Shown here piece by piece: positions 45,772 to 56,949 of a stretch of 64,000 nt of DNA. Origin of the DNA: Conchocele bisecta (Eukaryota; Mollusca; Bivalvia; Lucinida; Thyasiridae); NCBI GenBank assembly GCA_029237695.1, contig CM055266.1:9255805-9319804 (forward strand). The letters run 5' to 3'. Within the stretch, counting starts at the first letter, position 1. Each line of letters starts with the position of its first letter. Below the pieces are notes generated by a model, which worked only from the letters and a program-made list of their open reading frames with translations, was not told the origin of the DNA and ran no database searches. The translations under genes and the position numbers were made by a program.

Positions 45772-48700
45772 CTGTAAACATGTTACTCAGTTGTACCGAG
45801 TCATGGAAACATGTTACACAGTTGTACTGAGTCCTGGAAACATGTTACACAGTTGTACTGAGTCATGGAAACATGTTACACAGTTGTACTGAGTCCTGGA
45901 AACATGTTACACAGTTGTACTGAGTCATGGAAACATGTTACACAGTTGTACTGAGTCATGGAAACATGTTACTGTTACACAGTTGTACCGAGTCATGGAA
46001 ACATGTTACACAGTTGTACTGAGTCCTGGAAACATGTTACACAGTTGTACTGAGTCCTGGAAACATGTTACACAGTTGTACCGAGTCCTGTAAACATGTT
46101 ACACAGTTGTACCGAGTCATGGAAACATGTTACACAGTTGTACTGAGTCATGGAAACATGTTACACAGTTGTACCGAGTCATGGAAACATGTTACACAGT
46201 TGTACTGAGTCCTGGAAACATGTTACACAGTTGTACTGAGTCCTGGAAACATGTTACACAGTTGTACAGAGTCCTGGAAACATGTTACACAGTTGTACCG
46301 AGTCATGGAAACATATTACACAGTTGTACAGAGTCCTGTAAACATGTTACACAGTTGTACAGAGTCCTGGAAACATGTTACACAGTTGTACTGAGTCCTG
46401 TAAACATGTTACACAGTTGTACCGAGTCCTGGAAACATGTTACACAGTTGTACTGAGTCATGGAAACATGTTACACAGTTGTACTGAGTCATGGAAACAT
46501 GTTACACAGTTGTACTGAGTCCTGGAAACATGTTACACAGTTGTACTGAGTCATGGAAACATGTTACACAGTTGTACTGAGTCATGGAAACATGTTACAC
46601 AGTTGTACTGAGTCCTGGAAACATGTTACACAGTTGTACTGAGTCATGGAAACATGTTACACAGTTGTACTGAGTCCTGGAAACATGTTACACAGTTGTA
46701 CTGAGTCATGGAAACATGTTACACAGTTGTACTGAGTTCTGGAAACATGTTACACAGTTGTACTGAGTCCTGGAAACATGTTACACAGTTGTACTGAGTC
46801 ATGGAAACATGTTACACAGTTGTACTGAGTCATGGAAACATGTTACACAGTTGTACCGAGTCATGGAAACATGTTACACAGTTGTACTGAGTCCTGGAAA
46901 CATGTTACACAGTTGTACCGAGTCCTGTAAACATGTTACACAGTTGTACCGAGTCATGGAAACATGTTACACAGTTGTACTGAGTCATGGAAACATGTTA
47001 CACAGTTGTACCGAGTCATGGAAACATGTTACACAGTTGTACAGAGTCCTGGAAACATGTTACACAGTTGTACCGAGTCATGGAAACATATTACACAGTT
47101 GTACAGAGTCCTGTAAACATGTTACACAGTTGTACAGAGTCCTGGAAACATGTTACACAGTTGTACTGAGTCCTGTAAACATGTTACACAGTTGTACCGA
47201 GTCCTGGAAACATGTTACACAGTTGTACTGAGTCATGGAAACATGTTACACAGTTGTACTGAGTCATGGAAACATGTTACACAGTTGTACTGAGTCCTGG
47301 AAACATGTTACACAGTTGTACTGAGTCATGGAAACATGTTACACAGTTGTACTGAGTCATGGAAACATGTTACACAGTTGTACTGAGTCCTGGAAACATG
47401 TTACACAGTTGTACTGAGTCATGGAAACATGTTACACAGTTGTACTGAGTCCTGGAAACATGTTACACAGTTGTACTGAGTCCTGGAAACATGTTACACA
47501 GTTGTACTGAGTCATGGAAACATGTTACACAGTTGTACTGAGTCATGGAAACATGCTACACAGTTGTACTGAGTCCTGGAAACATGTTACACAGTTGTAC
47601 AGAGTCCTGTAAACATGTTACACAGTTGTACAGAGTCCTGGAAACATGTTACACAGTTGTACCGAGTCCTGGAAACATGTTACACAGTTGTATTGAGTCA
47701 TGGAAACATGTTACACAGTTGTACTGAGTCATGGAAACATGTTACACAGTTGTACTGAGTCATGTAAACATGTTACACAGTTGTACTGAGTCATGTAAAC
47801 ATGTTACACAGTTGTACTGAGTCATGGAAACATGTTACACAGTCATGGAAACATGTTACACAGTTGTACTGAGTCATGTAAACATGTTACAGTTGTACCG
47901 AGTCCTGGAAACATGTTACACAGTTGTACTGAGTCATGGAAACATGTTACACAGTTGTACTGAGTCCTGGAAACATGTTACACAGTTGTACTGAGTCCTG
48001 GAAAGGAAACATGTTACACAGTTGTACTGAGTCCTGGAAACATGTTACTCAGTTGTACTGAGTCCTGGAAACATGTTATACAGTTGTACTGAGTCCTGGA
48101 AACATGTTACACAGTTGTACTGAGTCCTGGAAACATGTTACACAGTTGTACTGAGTCCTGGAAACATGTTACACAGTCTGAGTCCTGGAAACATGTTACA
48201 CAGTTGTACTGAGTCCTGGAAACATGTTACACAGTTGTACTGAGTCCTGGAAACATGTTACACAGTTGTACTGAGTTCTGGAAACATGTTACACAGTTGT
48301 ACTGAGTCATGGAAACATGTTACACAGTTGTACTGAGTCCTGGAAACATGTTACACAGTTGTACTGAGTTCTGGAAACATGTTACACAGTTGTACTGAGT
48401 CATGGAAACATGTTACACAGTTGTACTGAGTCATGTAAACATGTTACAGTTGTACCGAGTCCTGGAAACATGTTACACAGTTGTACTGAGTCCTGGAAAC
48501 ATGTTACACAGTTGTACCGAGTCCTGGAAACATGTTACACAGTTGTACTGAGTCCTGGAAACATGTTACACAGTTGTACTGAGTCCTGGAAACATGTTAC
48601 ACAGTTGTACTGAGTTCTGGAAACATGTTACACAGTTGTACTGAGTCATGGAAACATGTTATACAGTTGTACTGAGTCCTGGAAACATGTTACACAGTTG

Positions 48701-50757
48701 TACTGAGTTCTGGAAACATGTTACACAGTTGTACTGAGTCATGGAAACATGTTACACAGTTGTACTGAGTCATGTAAACATGTTACAGTTGTACCGAGTC
48801 CTGGAAACATGTTACACAGTTGTACTGAGTCCTGGAAACATGTTACTCAGTTGTACTGAGTCCTGGAAACATGTTACTCAGTTGTACTGAGTCCTGGAAA
48901 CATGTTACACAGTTGTACTGAGTCATGGAAACATGTACTGAGTCCTGGAAACATGTTACACAGTTGTACTGAGTCATGGAAACATGTTACACAGTTGTAC
49001 TGAGTCATGGAAACATGTTACACAGTTGTACTGAGTCCTGGAAACATGTTACACAGTTGTACAGAGTCCTGTAAACATGTTACACAGTTGTACTGAGTCA
49101 TGGAAACATGTTACACAGTTGTACTGAGTCATGTAAACATGTTACACAGTTGTACTGAGTCATGGAAACATGTTACACAGTTGTACTGAGTCATGGAAAC
49201 ATGTTACACAGTTGTACTGAGTCCTGGAAACATGTTACACAGTTGTACTGAGTCATGGAAACATGTTACACAGTTGTACTGAGTCATGTAAACATGTTAC
49301 ACAGTTGTACTGAGTCATGGAAACATGTTACACAGTTGTACTGAGTCATGGAAACATGTTACACAGTTGTACTGAGTCCTGGAAACATGTTACACAGTTG
49401 TACTGAGTTCTGGAAACATGTTACACAGTTGTACTGAGTCATGGAAACATGTTACACAGTTGTACTGAGTCATGGAAACATGTTACACAGTTGTACTGAC
49501 ATGTTACACAGTTGTACTGAGTCCTGGAAACATGTTACACAGTTGTACTGAGTCATGGAAACATGTTACACAGTTGTACTGAGTCCTGGAAACATGTTAC
49601 ACAGTTGTACTGAGTCCTGGAAACATGTTACACAGTTGTACTGAGTCCTGGAAACATGTTACACAGTTGTACCGAGTCATGGAAACATGTTACACAGTTG
49701 TACTGAGTCCTGGAAACATGTTAAACAGTTGTACTGAGTTCTGGAAACATGTTACACAGTTGTACTGAGTCATGGAAACATGTTACACAGTTGTACTGAC
49801 ATGTTACACAGTTGTACTGAGTCCTGAAAACATGTTACACAGTTGTACTGAGTCATGGAAACATGATACACAGTTGTACTGAGTCATGGAAACATGTTAC
49901 ACAGTTGTACTGAGTCATGGAAACATGTTACACAGTTGTACTGAGTCCTGGAAACATGTTACACAGTTGTACTGAGTCCTGGAAACATGTTACACAGTTG
50001 TACTGAGTCCTGGAAACATGTTACACAGTTGTACCGAGTCCTGGAAACATGTTACACAGTTGTACCGAGTCCTGGAAACATGTTACACAGTTGTACCGAG
50101 TCCTGGAAACATGTTACACAGTTGTACTGAGTCATGTAAACATGTTACACAGTTGTACTGAGTCATGTAAACATGTTACACAGTTGTACTGAGTCATGGA
50201 AACATGTTACACAGTTGTACTGAGTCATGGAAACATGTTACACAGTTGTACAGAGTCCTGTAAACATGTTACACAGCTGTACTGAGTCATGTAAACATGT
50301 TACACAGTTGTACTGAGTCATGTAAACATGTTACACAGTTGTACTGAGTCATGGAAACATGTTACACAGTTGTACTGAGTCATGGAAACATGTTACACAG
50401 TTGTACTGAGTCCTGGAAACATGTTACACAGTTGTACAGAGTCCTGTAAACATGTTACACAGTTGTACTGAGTCATGTAAAGATGTTACACAGCTGTACT
50501 GAGTCATGGAAACATGTTACACAGTTGTACTGTTGTACTGAGTCATGGAAACATGTTACACAGTTGTACTGAGTCATGGAAACATGTTACACAGTTGTAC
50601 TGAGTCCTGGAAACATGTTACACAGTTGTACTGAGTCATGGAAACATGTTACACAGTTGTACTGAGTCCTGTAAACATGTTACTCAGTTGTACCGAGTCA
50701 TGGAAACATGTTACTCAGCTGTACAGAGTCCTGGAAACATGTTACGCAGCTGTACCA
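45751..50757. repeat. 31-bp minisatellite derived from the DEP exon 3' splice site, about 160 copies
   Basis: On the gene strand each unit is CATGTTTCCAG (intron end) followed by GACTCAGTACAACTGTGTAA (exon start). The real exon begins GACTCGGTACAACTGCGTAA after CATGTTTACAG. Units fall into classes: CCAG-GACTC and ACAG-GACTC keep an acceptor-like AG, while CCATGACTC has lost it. Both array edges carry the exon-type GTTACGCAG on the plus strand (45751 and 50743), whereas interior units mostly have GTTACACAG. Marker variants show a duplication of 25 units (775 bp): the ends at 46456 and 47231 match. Plus-strand frames with YRVMETCYTVVLS are repeat artefacts. Confidence 0.95.
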
Positions 50758-50814
50758 ATTCAACACACAAGTATATATATACCATGTTATTTTGTATGCA
50801 AAAAATATTTACAG

Positions 50815-51216
50815 AACTGTGATATTTTCTGTAAATGACATCGATGATGAAATTTCATAGCAAATGCGGAATTCTATTATCAACTTTTGACGTCATTTAT
50901 GTAGAATATCGTAAATTTTGTAAATATTTTTCATGACATATCGCACACCTTACGAAGTACACAATCACACGGCTTGTCTTATATGTGGCTGTGACTGGAG
51001 AAATGGGGCTTATGACATTTGTGGATATTCAAACTTCTGATCTAGCACACCCCTGAGGCCTGATAATGATCAAAACTATAAGTTAGAAGTATTACTGGTG
51101 TTTCATTGACTGAACAGCAAACAATGCGGGTCCTGATCAGACTGATGCGCTGGCTGGTCTGGGTCTACACTGGTCACATTGGCCATAAGCCCCATTTCTC
51201 CAGACACAGCCACATA
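50815..51216. mobile_element. Two adjacent MITEs (GACGTCATTTA family; TGTGGCTGTGACTGGA family)
   Basis: 50815-50982 is a copy of the element split at 23331/30490 (TTTCTGTAAATGACATCGAT, ACAATCACACGGCTTGTC). 50983-51216 is a full TGTGGCTGTGACTGGA-family copy, with TATGTGGCTGTGACTGGAGA at one end and CTCCAGACACAGCCACATA at the other. Confidence 0.8.
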
Positions 51217-51253
51217 TTAATAATAGAGTTAACATGAAAGGTGAAGGGGTTTA

Positions 51254-51460
51254 ACACTTACAATGCTGAATTAAATTTTGTCGTCTGCTTTTTACTTTTT
51301 ATTTTCCATTTTTCTCATCAAAATTATGATTTGGCAGCAATTTAAAATCATTTCCATTGGAAATGATTCTAAAATGCTGTCAAACCATGTTTTACTGAGA
51401 GAAAAGTCAAACTATGGAACAACAGCAGATGTTTCCGCATTCCAAGGGTTAATATGGCAG
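51254..51460. mobile_element. TTAACCCTTAG MITE, solo copy
   Basis: Left TTACAATGCTGAATTAAATT with TTGTCGTCTGCT, a central hairpin AATCATTTCCATTGGAAATG, and right ACAACAGCAGATG with CCAAGGGTTAA. Confidence 0.8.
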
Positions 51461-51680
51461 TAACAGTTAACGTCAGACTGCGGATCGGGAGACCCCGGGT
51501 TCGATTCCCACCTCCACCGCTGCAAATGGTTGATTCGGCGTGTCCTTGGACAACTTCGTGCTAGCCTAGTCCTATCGGATGGGGACTTAAATAGTTGGTC
51601 TCGACATGCAAGGTCCTCGAGCTAGTGCTGTCGTTAAATCAAAGCATTTACATTTACAAGGTCATATATGGGGCCTCGGC
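51443..51680 (+). mobile_element. tRNA-derived SINE
   Basis: The head GGCAGTAACAGTTAACGTCA gives an eroded box A. CCCGGGTTCGATTCCCACC is an almost perfect tRNA box B and T-loop. Non-tRNA sequence follows (CCTTGGACAACTTCGTGC). The lack of an intact acceptor stem argues against a functional tRNA gene. Confidence 0.7.
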
Positions 51681-51817
51681 TTTAAGTGTCATACAATGAC
51701 CTGTGGGATGGAAATACTAAGAAAACATTTTCAGTTTTCAGTACAGTGTTCTTGATCTACACGCTTGTCACATTGATCACAAATCCGATTATCGTACAGC
51801 CATCTTTTGTTCTCCAA

Positions 51818-51998
51818 CCCTTACAATGCTGAATTAAATTTTATCGTCTGCTGTTTATTATATATTTTCCTTTTTTTTTCAACAAAAACATGCTTTGACA
51901 GGACATAAGTGCTGTCAAACCATGTTAATGTTGAGAAAGAGGACAAATTATAAAACAACAGCAGACGACAATTTTTGTTTCCAGCATTCTAAGGGTTA
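51818..51998. mobile_element. TTAACCCTTAG MITE, solo copy
   Basis: Ends ACCCTTACAATGCTGAATTA and CCAGCATTCTAAGGGTTAA are inverted. The body has ATCGTCTGCTGTTTATTATA and its partner AACAACAGCAGACGACAA. It lies 53 bp beyond the donor of the 52051-52168 exon. Confidence 0.85.
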
Positions 51999-52050
51999 AA
52001 TTGCCTAGATTGTAAGAAACATTTTCCCAGCCAGCAACCAACTTGCATAC

Positions 52051-52168
52051 CTGAATCAGAAGTCGTCTCTCCGACTTAAAACTTCCCAGGTTGAGGAATT
52101 CAGATTGGGGCGTGAGATCGAATGGCGCTGTTCCGTCAGACACGGCTTGTTCTGACCCACCGGGTGAT
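52051..52168 (-). CDS. PIKFYVE: PIKFYVE coding exon (linker before the DEP domain)
   Basis: Fourth visible exon, 118 bp. The acceptor CATTGTAG precedes 52168; the donor after 52051 is TTCAG|GTATGC. Its first base completes Arg with AG from the previous exon, and it ends in phase 0. The peptide begins RSPGGSEQAVSDGTAPFDLT and ends SFKSERRLLIQ, directly followed by DSVQL of the DEP exon. In animal PIKfyve proteins a charged stretch ending ..ER+.LLDS.QL immediately precedes DEP, so the last eight residues are well placed. The rest is low-complexity linker. Confidence 0.88.
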
Positions 52169-52256
52169 CTACAATGGACACGACACAATTAACCCATTAT
52201 ATGTCAAAAGGTAACTAGTCTCCCAGTAGAAAAAAAGTTTTTAGTACATGTATTTC

Positions 52257-52349
52257 TCATCAAAAGTGTACGTTGTTACCATTCAGTTGAACCGTCTCGT
52301 CGAGACGGTTCAACTAAGTGGTAACAACATATACTTTCATTGAGAAATG
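52257..52349. mobile_element. Short palindromic MITE (AACCGTCTC family), copy 2
   Basis: CTCATCAAAAGTGTACGTTG and CAACATATACTTTCATTGAG are the arms, meeting at ACCGTCTCGTCGAGACGGT. Same family as 11814-11906. Confidence 0.85.
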
Positions 52350-52464
52350 AAGAAAATGGGAAAAAAATGTTTGTAAATTTAGATACCTGTGAATGGATAT
52401 CCGCATGAAACTAGGACTTGTGTTATGATGGATATGGAACTCGCTATGGGGAAGAAGTGTGAAT

Positions 52465-52760
52465 CTGTGCCTGGTTAGCTCAGTAAAATGATGGTACCAT
52501 AAACAGAGGTCCCGGGTGCGATGCTATTATTCTCATCCTGTGACATTTGGTGCTCAAAGAGGGTGACTGTTATTTAATCAAACATATTCTAACAAGAAAC
52601 AAGGCTAAGCCACGAAAGCCAGGTTTGCATAAAGACTTAAACACGAAAAATTAACATTAAAATTGAGAGTGAAACAGACTAACGGAAAAACTTAACATTG
52701 TGGATGTCGCCACCGCCTAGCTTTCGCCAATTCAACAGCTGCAAGGTTTGTATAAGAAAA
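52465..52760 (+). mobile_element. Eroded tRNA-derived SINE followed by a truncated tandem-element head
   Basis: TGCCTGGTTAGCTCAGTAAA resembles box A and GGTCCCGGGTGCGATGC an eroded box B. From 52593, AACAAGAAACAAGGCTAAGC is a diverged copy of the 34436-type head, stopping after about 150 bp. Confidence 0.55.
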
Positions 52761-52910
52761 AAAACAGCCAAATATGATCACTGTTGATGCATTTCAAATT
52801 GGCGGGGGACTTTGTCATTTTGGGTTATCTAAGTGACTATGTTGAGGTGTGTATCTGTGCTACCTCAGTCTGTACGGCACGTGTACAGTAAACCAGAGGT
52901 GACCATCAAA

Positions 52911-53151
52911 TATGTGGCCGTGACTGGAGAAATGGGGCTTATGGGATGTGTGACCAGTGTAGCTCCTGATTAAATAGCACACTGCTGTAGCCTGATAATG
53001 ATCTATACTGCTTCTTAGCAGCAAGACAGCGATTCATTGAATCAATGGTGAACAGTGCAGATCCTGATCAGACTGTGCGGATGCACAGGCTGATCTGGAT
53101 CTACACTGGTCGCAAATCCCATAAACCCCATTTATCCAGTCACAGCCACAT
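52911..53151. mobile_element. MITE of the TGTGGCTGTGACTGGA family (best-preserved copy)
   Basis: TATGTGGCCGTGACTGGAGA with AATGGGGCTTATGGGAT at the left; ATCCCATAAACCCCATTTAT with CCAGTCACAGCCACAT at the right. Internal GATCCTGATCAGACTGTGCG. Inverted ends of about 37 bp. Confidence 0.88.
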
Positions 53152-53231
53152 TAAGAACTTGAATGAACTCAGGAACAAGGAAACTCTGAAAACAAATAAT
53201 TAGCCGGCTGCCATTGACTAAGTGTCATTAC

Positions 53232-53424
53232 CTCGAGCCTGGCTGTAGGTCCAATGTTGACCTTCGCTGACCTTTGACCCCTTGTTCGGGCGACGTGACC
53301 CCGTCTGACTCGAGGTAGGCCTTATGTAGCACCTCGGTGGTGACGCGGGGGTCGGCCGAGGGGTCAGACTTCAGGGCGTAGCGCTGTACCACCTGGGAGC
53401 AGTATGTACACACCCGGATACTGC
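53232..53424 (-). CDS. PIKFYVE: PIKFYVE coding exon (end of FYVE finger plus linker)
   Basis: Third visible exon, 193 bp. The acceptor CTTTCAG precedes 53424; the donor after 53232 is TCGAG|GTAATG. The leading GC joins G from the FYVE exon to make Gly. It begins GSIRVCTYCSQVVQRYALKS, where RVCTYC is the last zinc-binding CxxC and RVC motif of the FYVE domain. The remainder (RVTTEVLHKAYLESDGVTSP to LQPGSR) is linker. Together with the 55448-55637 exon it completes the eight-cysteine finger that binds PtdIns(3)P on endosomes. Confidence 0.93.
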
Positions 53425-53454
53425 CTGAAAGTGAAAGTTTACATTCCAGAAACA

Positions 53455-53910
53455 GCCATTCACCATTACCCCACGTATTGATTGGCATTATTAAACATTT
53501 CATATCAGACGTAAATTTCCACATCGATATCGGGGGCGATAACCATGTTTCCTTAATGTTAACGGACATTTACTATATTTTCAGGTGACGTATTTAATTA
53601 GTATAAATAATTAAAATTAGCATGTCTCATTTGCATATGAAAATAGCCTGATACCGCCGCACGTCACAGCTGGAATACTCGGACCTGTGACACAAAGAAA
53701 ATGACCATTACAAAAAAATTTATTACCCCATCCACTTGGTCTCATACAGTACTATCTTCTATTAAGAATAGAAGATATTACTGTATGAGACCAAGTGGGT
53801 GGGGTAATGGATTTTTTTTGTAATGGTCGTTTTCTTTGTGTCACAGGTCCGAGTATTCCACCTGTGCCGCGCGTCACTATCAGTAAAATAAATATTACTA
53901 AATGATTTTA
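53455..53910. mobile_element. TTAA-type MITE fragment carrying a 200-bp nested palindromic element
   Basis: The outer part (CACCATTACCCCACGTATTG to ATTTGCATATGAAAATAGCC) matches 31512-31735 and the inverse of 57640-57780. At 53666-53865 a palindromic element (ACAGCTGGAATACTCGGACC ... CCGAGTATTCCACCTGT) is inserted, flanked by GCCGCACGTC (53656-53665) and GCCGCGCGTC (53866-53875). The related site at 57635 is uninterrupted (GTGACGCGCGGTGGTATCAG). Confidence 0.85.
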
Positions 53911-54094
53911 TCTGTATAGAGGTATATATACTGTTGATCTTCCAGACACTAATACTGCGTGGAACAAGGGCCAGGATTATGAAACTTTATGAACATGTAT
54001 TTGAACCTGATGCTCAAAGATTGATCGATTCATGTTTTATGTCCATTCAACAGCAATGTAAGATACAGACGGCAACACGGGCATCGTTATCACT

Positions 54095-55345
54095 ACTGTC
54101 TGTTTCACGAAAGCTGCCCAAATTTTACGGCTATATAGACAATTCAAAAACAATATTTTTTTTGATAATATTAAATTAAAGGAAAATTTAAGAATGAGCC
54201 TTCTTTTTATTTCGTGAAATTCGGTCAAATATTGATTTTATTACGAAAAATTGATTTGTCTATGGGAATTTAACATGGGGGAAAAAGTGGTAAGGAAGTG
54301 TGGGACGAGTCAAAAAACAAAAAAAATTGGAAATTGACTCCGAAACCTGACTAGATAGCTTGGATATGATCTAACTAAGAAAACAAAAGTTAAATTTTAA
54401 AAATCGGTCCAGTATTTCTAAAATTCAACAAAAATTCCTCCGTGAAGATGTCTATGGGGATTTAACATGGGGAAATTTTGTTTTTGCAATAAAATCAATA
54501 TTTGACCAAATTTCACGAAATAAAAAGAAGGCTCATTCTTAAATTTTCCTTTAATTTAATATTATCGAATATAATATTGTTCTTGAATTGTCTATATAGC
54601 CGTAAAATTTGGGCAGCTTTCGTGAAACAGACTATAACGATTAACGTTAACCCCTCGCCGACAGCCTTGATAATTAATATATATATATTAAAAATGTTTG
54701 CCTTACAAACAAGGTGAACATAAGAATTCAGTGACCTTGACCTTGAGTGGTCGGACATGGGTCTTACACAAAGCAACATCCCTAGACACACATTGTGGCC
54801 AAATATTAGCAAAATTAGAAGTTCGGAAGTTTTTGAAAAATGAAAGGTGTTACTATTAAACACATTAAATCTAAAATATATTTAAATGTAAGTAGTTTGT
54901 CAATAACAAAAAAAGTAACCCTCCCTATTTTAATTTTGTTTTATGAAATGCCATCAAGTACTGATTTTATTGCCAAAAAAATAATTTTCCTATAGGAATT
55001 TAACATGTCATGGGGGCTAAAAATATAATTTTTTTTAAATATTTTTTTATTTGTGGACCGATTTTCAAAATCTAACTTTTGTTTTCTTAGTTACATCATT
55101 TCCAAGATATCTAGCCAGGTTTCAGAGTCAATTTCCAATTTTTTTCGTTTTTGGACTCCTCCCCCACTGCTTCCCCCTCTTTTTCCCCCATGTTAAATTC
55201 CCATAGGAAAATTGTTTTTTCGCTATAAAATCAATATTTGATGGAATTTCATCAAACAAATTTTTTTAGGGAGGGTGACTTTTTTGTTATTGGTGAAAAG
55301 GTACTTAAATTTAAATATTATTTAGATTTAATGTGTTTAATAGTC
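54095..55345. repeat. Two large foldback elements in opposite arrangement
   Basis: 54095-54645: arms include CTGTCTGTTTCACGAAAGCT, TTTACGGCTATATAGACAAT and TCTATGGGAATTTAACATGG with inverse partners. 54845-55345: arms include TTAAACACATTAAATCTAAA and CCTATAGGAATTTAACATG. They share a middle segment (GGAAATTGACTCCGAAACCT at 54335 against the inverse of 55110-55140) and the phrase TTTAACATGGGG. No coding capacity. They lie between the two FYVE exons. Confidence 0.8.
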
Positions 55346-55447
55346 AAAAGTTTGTCGGCAGAAAAACGTGGAACAGACAATAGATCACTTGGCCCCGGGT
55401 GCGAGTTATTACACTGTGAAAGCCCATTTTATGCAATACACATGTAC

Positions 55448-55637
55448 CTTTATAGCCAATTATTTTCCCGGGCAACTCCTGGCTACAGCAGACATTGCAG
55501 AAGATTTGTCCACATATACGACAGTGGTGTCGGCGGCGGAAGGTCGTGAACTTGTCGCCGCAGTCATAACATTCCTTACAGCTTCTGTCAGGCATCCAGT
55601 ACTGCTTAAAGTCGCTGTCGCGGAACCCTTGTGGCGT
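55448..55637 (-). CDS. PIKFYVE: PIKFYVE coding exon (FYVE zinc finger, main part)
   Basis: Second visible exon, 190 bp. The acceptor TGCTCGTAG precedes 55637 and was chosen over a nearer AG because only it keeps phase 0 with the upstream exon. The donor after 55448 is TAAAG|GTACAT. The peptide begins TPQGFRDSDFKQYWMPDRSC and continues CYDCGDKFTTFRRRHHCRIC. It has the WxxD box (WMPD), the basic RRRHHCR box that contacts PtdIns(3)P, and CxxC pairs CYDC, HCRIC and FCNVC; the last pair is in the next exon. The DSDFKQYWMPD context is specific to PIKfyve rather than other FYVE proteins such as EEA1 or HGS. Its role is recruitment to PtdIns(3)P-positive endosomes. Confidence 0.97.
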
Positions 55638-55759
55638 CTACGAGCATATACAGACACAAATACTTGCCTTATTTCATTCCCAAGGTGTATGATCACGTGG
55701 TACTAACAACAGCAAGTACTGATTCAAAGTACGTATTCTTTTATAGTGTCCTTATTACG

Positions 55760-55998
55760 TAACGGATTTTGATGAAATATGGCTCATCAAATGCGTCTTG
55801 TTAAGTTGCATTTGGTGGTCTCTGTATTTTCGCCCAAACTTCTGTCGTTATTGCGAAGAATCGATTTCCGTGTCTACCGACACGGAAATCGATTCTTCGC
55901 AAAAACGACATAAGTCTGTGCCGAAATCCCTGGACCAACAAATGCAGCTCATGAAGACGCATTTGCTGCGCCCTATTTCAACAAAATCCGTTGCATAT
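55760..55998. repeat. Foldback element with 27-bp inner perfect arms
   Basis: Outer arms GATTTTGATGAAATATGGCT/TCAACAAAATCCG-type and CATTTGGTGG/CCAACAAATG. Inner arms TTGCGAAGAATCGATTTCCG and CGGAAATCGATTCTTCGCAA meet around TGTCTACCGACA. Confidence 0.8.
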
Positions 55999-56097
55999 TA
56001 AGGCAAATATCAAATAATACTTACTTTGGAGTGGGCGACGTTGTTGTTGTTGTAACCACGTAATCAGGCTGTACACGTAATAACCCCATGTCTGCCA

Positions 56098-56265
56098 TAT
56101 ACGAGACATGCCATGTGATTTTGCACCTAAGAATTGCGATTTTGATGAAATATATTTACAGACATTCCGCATTTCCTATGAAAATTTCGTCAACTTTCGA
56201 CGTCATTTACAGATATCGTAAATTTTGTACACATTTTTAATGAGATATCACATTTGTCCGCGTAA
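56098..56265. mobile_element. MITE of the GACGTCATTTA family
   Basis: GAGACATGCCATGTGATTTT, then CTATGAAAATTTCGTCAACT, then TTTCGACGTCATTTACAGAT and GAGATATCACATTTG. It is the undivided relative used to read the split copy at 23331/30490. Between 56266 and 56940 lies AT-rich intron and a fragment of TTAACCCTTA MITE at 56663. Confidence 0.7.
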
Positions 56266-56949
56266 GAATCTCAAAAGTAGACCAAAATCGATTAATCAAT
56301 AGTTATGAACGCATTTTAATAAACCAAACATCACATATCAGATATAAATGAACAACATTTTTCAAAAATTGAAATACATGTACATATGTATTGTTATTTC
56401 CATTCAGACAGGAATAAAAGGACATTTACGGCTGGTATAACAGCGTTTCGTGCATTTACGTAAGCATTGCAGTGCATGTATGCTGGCGTCGATCCTTAAC
56501 GACATCAGCATTAGCCAAAACAATAATCCAGTATACAAATGGCTTAAATATGGTATAAAGAAAGTATACGCATAGTGGTTAAAATTTATCCCACTTGTGT
56601 GTATATTTTTTTATACAAAATTTGATATGTGAACTCTGACTATTACGTAATTTTGAATGCATTAACCCTTAACACCGCTACTCACAACAATTGTCATCTG
56701 ATGTTGTTTATATGAGCCGTGTCGCAAGAAAACCTGTCTTCGGGAAATTCTTGGTCAAATTAACATTTGGTTACGATGACAATGGTATTTGTATGATGCA
56801 TTGAATGCTTTTTATTTGATCATGATATCTGCAATGTTCATTAAGATATTATATTTTATACAACACCACTATTCAGGTCGTATGAGCAAATGAGACGTCA
56901 CGTAAAAGCCACGTCAAACGACGTTACAATATATATAGTAAATACATGC

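Noticed and set aside
46127..47231. Open frames repeating YRVMETCYTVVLSPGN on the plus strand
   Set aside because: Direct translation of the 31-bp minisatellite (31 codons per three units), antisense to PIKFYVE.
45751..50757. Regular 31-bp spacing suggested a CRISPR array
   Set aside because: No unique spacers; every unit is entirely repeat, in a eukaryotic intron without cas genes.
51440..51515. Possible tRNA gene
   Set aside because: Good box B but eroded box A, no acceptor-stem pairing visible, and a SINE body follows.
55807..56001. Small plus-strand frame with SVSTDTEIDSSQKRHKS
   Set aside because: Falls on the arms of a foldback repeat and antisense to PIKFYVE.
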